From Arion vulgaris (taxonomy: Eukaryota > Mollusca > Gastropoda > Stylommatophora > Arionidae), in contig CM036753.1 in NCBI GenBank assembly GCA_020796225.1, forward strand, positions 78,575,441 through 78,639,440: a DNA stretch of 64,000 nucleotides, read 5' to 3'. Positions 36,301-47,000 of this stretch are shown piece by piece. The notes under the pieces are model-generated. The model worked only from the letters and a program-made list of their open reading frames with translations, made no database searches and was not told the DNA's origin. Position 1 is the stretch's first letter. Each line of letters opens with the position of its first letter. The translations under genes and the position numbers were made by a program.

Positions 36301-39300
36301 ATCATCTGTTATCATCTGACCGAGATAGGAGTAGCTTTTTACTTGATGTAGTAATTCTCCATGTATTTTTATATTCATTTTAGGTTTTCCATTTCCTTGT
36401 TGATTACCATAGTTTTGTTTTCTGTATGTTAATGTCTAATCCATATTCCTTGCTAGTTCTGTACAATTAGTCCACTAATTCTTGTAGATCTTGTTCATTT
36501 TCTGCTACCAATACTGTGTCATCTGCATATCTTAAGTTATTTATTATTTTTCCATTGATCTTGAGTCCTGGCATTCCTCTAGTTGTTTGAAGATTTTCTC
36601 TGTGTAGATGTTAAATAGGCTTGGTGACAGTATGCATCCTTGTCTCACTCCTCTCTTTATGTCTATGTATGGAGAGTAGCTATTTTCATATTTTATTATT
36701 GCTGTCTGTTCCCAGTATATGTTACTTATTAGTCTGATATCATCCCCATCTAGGCCTATTTCTTGTAGACATATGATTAGTTTTTCATTCGTAGTCTATG
36801 AGTTTGATAATCTCTTCAACACTTGAGGATGACAATGAAGTTTTACCGCTGGTTTATTTAAATTTATAACAATGTTGATGTTTATTACCCAGCCCATACA
36901 ACACAATTCACTTCCATTGGCTGGAAATATCTTGCACATGGCAATGGAGTTGGAAAGTTACCAAATGGTGGTTCATATGTTTCCCTGACTAGTCCTAATG
37001 GTGCTGACCTAACAATTATCATAGAGACCATGGTAAGAGTTTTATTTCAGATATGTAATGCTGATCCACATGTTTAAGTAAAGTTGAATATACATTTAAT
37101 TTCTTATCGATATAAGGAAAAACTGCAGTAAAACTACGTAGCAATGGCAAAACACGTAAAAAAGTAGTTTTGCAAAGTACAAAAATAATAAGCAACAACG
37201 TCTCAACTAAAAGGTCTTCAAGGATGTATTGTCTGACTGTATATGTTATGTCTGCCGTATAGGAAGTCTGAATTTCTTGCTTCTCTTGCATCCTTTTCTT
37301 GATAAAGGCCTTTGGTCATAACATTGCTGTGTATTGTTTTTATACTTTGAAAACTACAGTACTTTTGTAATTTTTCGCCATTTAATTTCTTAGCAACATT
37401 AGTTTATAATAGCTGCAATGAAATTAAATATCAAAACACAAAGTTAAGTAGAATTATTCTTCTTCTTCTTAGCGTTCGTTCTTTGTCAACAATTTGATCA
37501 TTTTTATTGTGATATATAATTGATCTTTGACGAGAACAACTGTGCATTGCACCCGTTCTTAGGCTCCTAAATGTGTTTGATACCATACACGTCAAGGGCA
37601 GGACATCCAAATTTTAGCCTACGGGGAATGCTTTAAGTTTGTCTCGCTTACAGTCAGTCCACCACACTTTCCCTGCCTTAATGTATTCATTGTTCTTTAA
37701 TGATCACTTTTCGCCATATATTTGGGCTTTATGATCTTTGTCTAAGAGTATGTCTACACTATGGACCCTTTCTGACTATGTGAAGTTGTTCTGTATTAGG
37801 AACATTCTCAGCCATTAGGGACACATGGACTTGTCACACAAATGATCAATTTTTGGATGTTTAATTGGTCTTTATTTGATCTGAACCATGGTGTGTGGAC
37901 GTCATCCTATAAGAGAAGTTGTCTGTATCCAAGTTCACCACGAGGAGGTGGGGTAGGGTCTTGATCAGTGCCAGCTGACCCTGGCGCGATGTTATCACTG
38001 TGGCTGTGCCCCCATAAATACTTGCATTTCATAAAGATTTTGGGACTGAGTTTGCTATATATATTTATAACTGGATTTATAACATAATTACTTAATTTAT
38101 TACACAGTGATTCTCATTTATTAACATACTAGAAAATATCATATGTCACAGTTAATACACATATGGGTCAGTGACAAGATGTTTGATATAGTAACTTTCA
38201 CTGTCTTATTTCAATCATCCGCAGACACATAACCATTCTCTCTGCATTAGACCAAACCTCCCTGTATACAGTGTAACAGCTCAAAATATAACAATAAATC
38301 TGAAAGGAAACTTTGTAAGTATATCTTACATCTACAGTTATTATACTTTTTGCAATTGATGAATTTTCAGTTTAACTAGTGCATTTATCTGCTTGTCTTA
38401 CCATCTGCTATCCTTGTGTATTTAAGAGCGATTTAATGTATATGTTTTCCTCTTCTATGATCAAGCAGTGTTAAACTCTTATCTTTCAATGTCATGTAAT
38501 GGTATCTGTAGATTATTACTCCAGAGCTATATTGAACCAATCTTTATGTATGACAGAGAATCATGGACAATCATTATGATCACTGGACAGAGATGTAGTT
38601 TTACAGAAGCATGCTGAAAATTCCATAGATATTGAAGATAACAAATGATGAGGTTTTAACAGAGGCCTGCACAAAATAAACCTTGTCAAAAGGATAAGAA
38701 TCAGGCAATCAAGGCTTTTCTGACATATAATGCGAAGAAGAGGGCTAGAACATATGGTGACAATGGGTAAAATACAGGGAAGTAGAGATCATCAAAGGCA
38801 GAAGGCGAAGATGCTGGATGGTCTGATATCATGGTTTGACAAAAGATTGATGTCAAAACTGATTACCTGCTTATCATTTCCCATTAAGGAAATCTAGTGT
38901 ATAGAAATGAAACCAGAGCAGGTAATGATAATTGTTATGTTTGGTAACTGCAAGCAATTAGTTAAAAAATAACTATTATTAATTTCATATTGTAAAGCAG
39001 TAGGAGAATGGAGAATTACTACATCAAGTAAAAAGTTTCTTATATCTTGGTCAGATGATAACAGATGATGGCAGATGTATAACAGAAATTAAAAAGAGAA
39101 TAGGAATGGCCAAGGATAATTTCAATAGTATGAGAAAGTTACTGACATCCAAACAAATCACAAACAGGCTAAAAATGAGAATGATCAAATGCTATATATA
39201 TCCTATATTAATGTATGGCTCGAAACATGGACAATGAACAAGCAGTTAGAAGACAGAATTGATGCATTTGAGATGTGGATATATAGAAGAATAGGCAGAG

Positions 39301-40991
39301 TTTCATGGACAGAAAACAGACAAATAAACAAGTTTTAGGAAAACAGGCATGAAGAAACAATTATTAAGAGAAATAAAATTCAGACAAGTAAAGTATTTTG
39401 GGCATATAAAAGGACATGACACCATGATAAAACATTTACTAGAGGGGAAAGTTGAGGGGGAAGAGCAAGAGGAAGACCGAGAGATAAGTGGAAGGGAAAC
39501 TTTAAGAAATGGATAGGTTACAGTCTGGCAGTGTGCAACACCAATTCGAAAGACAGAGGATGCTGGAGATTCATTGCAGCCAACCTTTGATGTGGAGACG
39601 GCATCTGATGATGATGAAAGCAGTAGGAAGTGATATTTTTTAATGCATGTGTGCTTGATCGTTTAATGTTAAACTTCTATAATTTCAGGCCAAGATTACA
39701 CAGTTGAATGTATGGTACAGCAAATTAGGCTTTAATGGACATGCTAGCACTACATTTATTAGCAAGGGTCCACTAGTGGTATGGTTGTCTAATATGTTAA
39801 CTGTAACGTTAATGCAATGCTATCATTTATTTAAATAATGTTTCTAGATTGATTTACTTTCTTTATGGACCTAAGATGCAATGAATGAGATGCCAGAAGT
39901 CAGCAAACCAGAGCTAACCAAGACTCAACTAAATCTTCAGGGGATGACTGGTAACAAACTGCATTACTGCAGTCCGGTTAAGTGAGTTAGGATGAAAGAG
40001 GGAAGGAAAACATGTCCAAAAATACAGTGCTAAAACAGACGTGTCTGGCCAAAAGGCACACATATCTCAGCCTCACTGTAAACAACATAACATAAACCAT
40101 TTTCATGTCAAATGAGGAAGTAGAATATAATTTCTTTCATTTAGTAAAACGTAAGATGGTGAAATGATCATAGTGGTAAAATGTGTTTGTTGCACTTTGT
40201 GCATACTAGTTGTGATTACTTTAACGTAAGTACTCTTTTTCTATTGTGAAGTGTAGAGGTCTTCTTTTACCTTTTGTTTCTTGTAGTCATTTTTTTTAGG
40301 CAAACAGGCTATTGAAATGTTGGGCTTAGTTGAGGGGTTGCTTCTACATGGTCATCATGCAGTCTGCATATGGTGGCTTTCTGATTACTTATTTAGCTGA
40401 TGCACAAAGCACTCCGGTCCAGTTAGAATCCAACCTTCTTTTTCAGTGCAGGCTTTTGAGAGTTCTAATGATGGTTGAGTAAATCAACATAGACAATTAA
40501 AGATAAATGACTGATATAATAAGAGTGAACTATTCTCTGAAATCAAGGAATGCTTGTGTACACAAAACTATGTGTAATACACACTTTTTTTTATCTCGTT
40601 AAGTCAGTATTGTTTGTTTCTTTGATATGAATCTTTAAAATTAATCATTGAAACCTATCTTATAAATTCAATTAAAAATGTGTGCATACTAGAGGTCTGA
40701 TCTTAAAAAATGAGAAATACTTGCAGCCAAGCAACCAGACAAAGCTTAAGATATTTAACTCAAATATGAAATCCATCTTGTATGGATGACAGAGTGGCAA
40801 ACACAGACATGTGGATAAAAACAAGGGAGGAACTAATGATGACACAAGTGAGGAGGAGAAAATGACAGTGGTTCGGACCTAACCTACGGAAGACACAGTT
40901 AAGCTCACACGTTGCCGTAGTGAACACTTGCCAATTGACAGTTTTTAAAGGCGATAAAGGCCATATGTAAATATATATATATATATACATA

Positions 40992-41063
<72 letters not shown>

Positions 41064-44000
41064 CTAACAATAAAGAAGTGAAAAAACTGCTTTTTGTTTG
41101 CTTTTCAACTATACTAGAATCAATTTTGCTTATAATCTTCATTATAAACATGAGAAAATGTCCTAGAACTATTGATATCCTTTGATGTGACAAAAACAAA
41201 TATTAACAAAAACTGATAAAAAATATTATGTGTTCTATTCAGGCCGTAAATGGTAAAGTACCACTGAGTTTAGGACAAGATGAAGTAGTAACACTTACCA
41301 CATTGTCTAGTGGAACAAAGGGTGCTCATGTTGCACCTCCTCCATCTGCCCAATTTCCGCTACCATACAAAGATGACTTTGAAGGTGAGAGTACTTTTTA
41401 CTTAACATCATTTGAATGTAGTCTATATCTAAAGATTTAGCACAATTCTGGAAGTTTAAAAAAATATTAGTATGATGCTACAATTTTTTATTACCACATT
41501 CCACAAAGTTAGGTTAATTAAAAAATTACAAAATGTGCTACATAATAGTTGATATGTTGTTAGTTTAACCATTTCGCCCTTATGATCTGATATACAGGCA
41601 CATTGACATTTTTAAAATAATGCATCCGGAGAAAAAAAAATTGTGGGATGAAAGGGTTAACATAAGTAAAATAAATTGACTGAAGTTTTGAAAATGTTTA
41701 TCTTTTAAACTAACAAGTACATAAGAAAATAACAATAGAAATAACACATAAACATTATTGCAGTATTTTTTTATCTATACATTTTATGAAAATAGTAACA
41801 TTTTCACAACTGTTTATGTCAAATTGATTTAAACATGTACTACTGACTATAATCGTATTTAGATGACATTTCTACGAGTGTACAAAAGCAGTTTCAATAT
41901 GTTATTCAAGATAAACTTGTTTCTTTAATGATTTAAAGTGAGATTTTTTCTAGTAGAATAGACATGCAATAAGACTATTACCAAAAGCGAAAATGTTACA
42001 CAGATAGAGTGGATACACAGCAAAAGGTCATCCATGCAAAAGGTGGACCTCAGAAATAACAGACAGTGAAATACACTATGAAGCGCACACAAAAGCCTGT
42101 TCTAGAAATCGCATCCTGATGGTGTGAGACAAAACGGGATTAGAGAAAAGAAGAAGACCAAAAGCAAAAGATTAAAATTTAAAGTTACCTAGTTTTACAA
42201 ATTACAGCTGACAACGGGGGACTGCCTAGAGTAGTTGATAGTAGCTCGCCTGCTAGCTGTGAGACGCCTCATAGCTCGGGTTCGAACCTACTGTCCGGCA
42301 TTTGTTCGAGTCCCCTGGTCTTACTCAGGACGATAACGTGAGTACCTCTGAAGTCGGAGAAAATCTGCCTGTATGGCGAGGAATACTAATTACGAGTACA
42401 TTGAGCACACGGCTGCCAGTGTAAAGTAATTTACAATGTGCACCTGCTGCCATTGTAAGAAATTGGAAAAAAAGATTTTCACGCAAAAATCAGTTTCAGA
42501 GATGAAACTTCGCCTGAGTTGAAAGCGACGAAAGAAAAAAAAAAGAAAAAAAACAGCTGACAACACTTCCACTGGCATTACATACTGAGACACTCAACAG
42601 TCTTCCCACCTCCATGACAAGGTAATAGCCTTTGAAAAGGGAGGTTGGAGACTTTACTCTCTACTTTAAATTAATATTAGAAAAAATGGATGTAAATAAA
42701 GAGACTGATGTTAGAACTGAAAAATAGTAACATGTTTACACATTTGTCAAAGGTAAATTTGTTATACAATAGCTGTATTATTTTAGTTACATGTGCCAAA
42801 TATTGCTTCCTTTACTATCACAATCAAATTAATTATTATGGCAAAAGCAGAGGTCAAAGTTGATGTTCCTTTAGACAGTTAAATATTGTCTTGTTTATAT
42901 TTCTTCTTTGTAGGCTACCAATTATATGCTGAGCCTAATAACCTAGCTCCACAAACAGGATCCTTTGAGGTTGTCCGCGATGCTGCAAACAAACATTTCA
43001 TTAGACAGACTGTATTATATTCACCAGTTACATGGTGTTCAGCTGAAACAGTTAACAAAACCATCGCTTTAATAGGGTCACATTTATGGTAAGATTATTT
43101 ACCTTTACCTACACTTGATTGATGATATCACCATCATCATTGCACATCGGTGAGTGTCCATGTGTGCTCCGATCTCTTTCTTACACAGGAAGATCTAAGC
43201 TGCAGTGCCCGAACTCCGTAGCATCGATTGAGGGTCCCCAATGTAATTTTGAAGATAGTGTACATATTTTTGTAGGAATTTTAATTTTAATCTTTTCTTA
43301 TGATTTTTTTTGCATTTGGTTGTGTGCATCACTATTATTGAATAAATATTGTTATATTTAAGAAATCAATAACAGTAGGCTGAAATACTGCTGTCCAGGC
43401 AAAAAATCATTAATAACAAGTAGAATACAATTTTTAAACATTGTCACCACCATAAGAATGACTTCAGGAACCATCGTCTGTGCTAATGAGTCAGTGCACT
43501 GCCCTGTGATTTTCTGTGTACAAAATAGATGGGATCACACAGTTGCTATTCACCGAAGTTCAAAGATGGTAGTCCTATTATTCAATCATATATTGTTACA
43601 TCCTCTTCTTTGCGTTCGTTCTTTACAACCAATTTTAATCACTCTTTGTGATATGTTTGATCTTGCCAAGAACGTGTATACATTGCACACTGGTTTGGTA
43701 GGCCCCTAAACGCATAGACTTCTACACATTTAGGACATGTGCATCTGATTTCAGCCAAACCTCCTTAGTCGCCTCTTACGACATGCGTGGTAGGTAACAG
43801 TGGTTCTATTCTTTACACCCCAAATTTGGGCCCGTAACCACTCTGGCGATATTGTTACATGGGACTTGATTTATAATTTATCCATTGATTTATAATTTAG
43901 GCTTTTGAGATGTTATTTACTGTGCCACTCCTACTCTTCTGTTCCCTTGCGGGTTCCTGTAAGTGCAGGTCTGACTATATTGTTGATTTTTTTATTTCTT

Positions 44001-47000
44001 GCATGATCCATCCACTTTTTGTCTGTGCCTTCCAGCTGTTTTGTTTGTTGTTTTCTACAATTCTGTATTCAAGTAGTAGCATGTCCCTTGCAGAACTTCG
44101 CTTTCATCACAGCCCGCCTGAAAAACTCTCTGTCTCTAGCAAGATCTCCTGCGTCATCCAGCTGCCACCTTGATCTTGGTCATCCCCTGCCTCATACTCC
44201 AGGAACAATGCCTTCCATTACCGTTCTTTTCAAACCAATGTCACTTTAAACTTGGCCAAATTATGTATGCCACTATGTATAATTGGCGTGATGTGACCAC
44301 ATCACCCATCGTGCCACGTCATGAAAATACAGGCTAACACTATTGCCATATACACAAGGTATGAAAGGTCCTTTACTTTTTACTATGTATATAAATATTT
44401 GTGAAATTGATTAATTTCACACCTTCTTATGTCTTTCAGGCTATAAATATTTTCAAATAATGTCAGTGTATTGTACAGTAATTCATTATGTTTCTGCTGC
44501 TCATAAAATTCCATTCCTTAGACATTCCAATGTTTCATTATTCTAATGAAGAATAACATGTTGATGATCTCAAAGTTTGTTTAATTAATGAAAAGCCTTC
44601 AATGTTACAAGATGGGATAGAGTAAGAAATGAGAACATTAAAAGTCACACACTGTATCCATCAAATGGAAAAACAAAAAATAAATGGTTTGGTCACCAAA
44701 TGAGAATGAAACTAGATTTACTACCCTCACACACATATAATAACCGACAACCCTGCCTCACGGCACGAGGAAGATTGTGACCCCGATGGATAGTTAACAT
44801 CACAGAGATCTTGTAACAATATGGACTAACAGCAGCAGATGCAACATACCTGGTCCAGGATAGGAAACTTCCAGAGGCAGTGAAAGATACCATGTACAGA
44901 GTGCATACAACAACCAGTTCTAGAAATCTATTCTTATCCAGATGCTGTGAGCCAACCCAAGATAAGAGGTGAAAAAAAGTCAGAAATGTTGAAATCCTAG
45001 GAACAAGATAAACAAACATCAACATAATTTTGTCCTGGTGTCCACATTTTTGAAACCCTATTAGGGATTATAAACGTGACAAGGATGACTGACCTCACCC
45101 AGACATGTCCATTGCTGGTAGACAGTAGGATGATCTTAAGACATGGATTTCATCTGTGACATAAGTGTTTTCATACTGTACAAATAAGTAGTTCTGCTGA
45201 ACAAAAAATGATGCTTTCTGCAAACATGCCTCTAATGTGATTGATCCACTTTCTACTTGCTTTTTATCAGAACTGCTTTGGTATAGGGTCTGAGCATGTT
45301 CTTGTGTTCTGACAAGATGACCAAAACGACTTGATCTTCGGTTCATTATTGATCGTATATAACTTGCATATTTTCTGCAGGGCTGATTTGTTTATTGAAA
45401 TTGACTTTGTGATCCCTGATGTGAATGCAACAGATGGTGTATTTGTTGCTGCAAGAGTTAATAAAGGTGGCTGTGACTTAGTCACAGCTCATGGCATCTT
45501 CCTTTTTGCATTTAAAGACAACTACATTCTTGCTAATGACCTAGGTAAGCCCGATGGTAGTAGTACCCACTTTGTTCATTGATTATTTGTAAATAACAGT
45601 ACTTTTCATATGAATAAAAACAACATAGTATTAAAACAAGACATCACATACATTAATATATGCCGTTGTGATTAATAGAAAATATATATTACCAATTAAT
45701 TTAAATACTAATGGTATAGATGTCTGTCATTGTATTTAATGTGCCATTAAATACAACTCTTGCAATGCTGCTGGTGCAAAATTACATCAGCTGCGTGGAG
45801 AGGCGGGATGGAGAAACTGCTGAATGAGCAACAGCAATCCTCTGTATTAACATGCACCAAAAGCTCTTTAGAGTGGGTACTCCAGTTTCATCTCATGGTA
45901 TAGACACAACAGAGAAAGCAGCAGTTGTATGTTATAAGACATCTGCTCACTTTGGTGTAGAGCTGGCACTTGAGATTGTTTCAACAGTTGGAAGAATCCT
46001 CCGATTGTACTGGCCAGCTACTCCCACCTTGAGCTGGCCAGTAAGCAAATTAAAGTACCTTTTTTATACCATAAGGATTACTGAGGAATGTGATCCTAGG
46101 CAAGTATTTATCTTTGACTAATGAAATACGATGGGTGATGTGGCCAGCCACCTCTACTTCCCAGTGATTCTATGGTACACAATTAAGGTTTGGTTGATCT
46201 GAGAGATTTTATGATTGGATACAATCCCACTCTCACTGTGGAATTAGATCCTGGAAAACGCACCTATGAAGCAAGTGCACTAACCACTATGCTATAGCGT
46301 CTTTGAGCTGGGCAGTGCAAAATCAATTATATGCTGTCCAGCCACAGTTTGAATAAGGCAGTTTACTGATATTAAATGTGTCTGGAGAAAACAGCAACTC
46401 ATACAAGATGTCCAAAGAAAATAAACAATATAAATGTCTCAGTAACTAAAATATTTTTGTCACATTAAATATCAGTAATGTTTAGAGAGAACAATAATGA
46501 GGTGCGATCCCTAGAAGAGGAGACAGGGTACAACCAAGATGGTAGTGGAAACAGGGCATTAAAGAAATCTTGATCATAATGATGGAGGAGATGGAAAAAC
46601 TAGTTTGAGATCAAGTTCTTTTGGAGGAACTGTGATAAGTGATCTTTTGCAAAGAACATATTATACGTAGAATTGTTTTTTTAGCACCTGTTGTTCACAC
46701 TACTTGAACTCATTTTGTTGTTCATGAAACTATTATAATCCATTACTTTAATATTCTATCTCTCTACAGCTAGGAAAATAGTAATTAACCAAGGTTTGTT
46801 ACCACCTTCAAGTGGCTGGCACAAGATTTCTCTTCTTGTTCAGGTATTATTTTCTTTACTATTTGCATATTCAAATTAGAAATTACATTTGTTTCAAGTC
46901 AGAAAAAGGGGGGAGCAGTAAGATATTGGCAGCAACAAAAATCAGGTTACAATCAACTACATACAACCTGGTAGTCTGAACTGATGAATGGGCCATGTTT

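Noticed and set aside
45852..46121. 89-codon plus-strand frame
   Set aside because: Its 3' part lies within the minus-oriented SINE at 46043-46312, and the rest has no motif.
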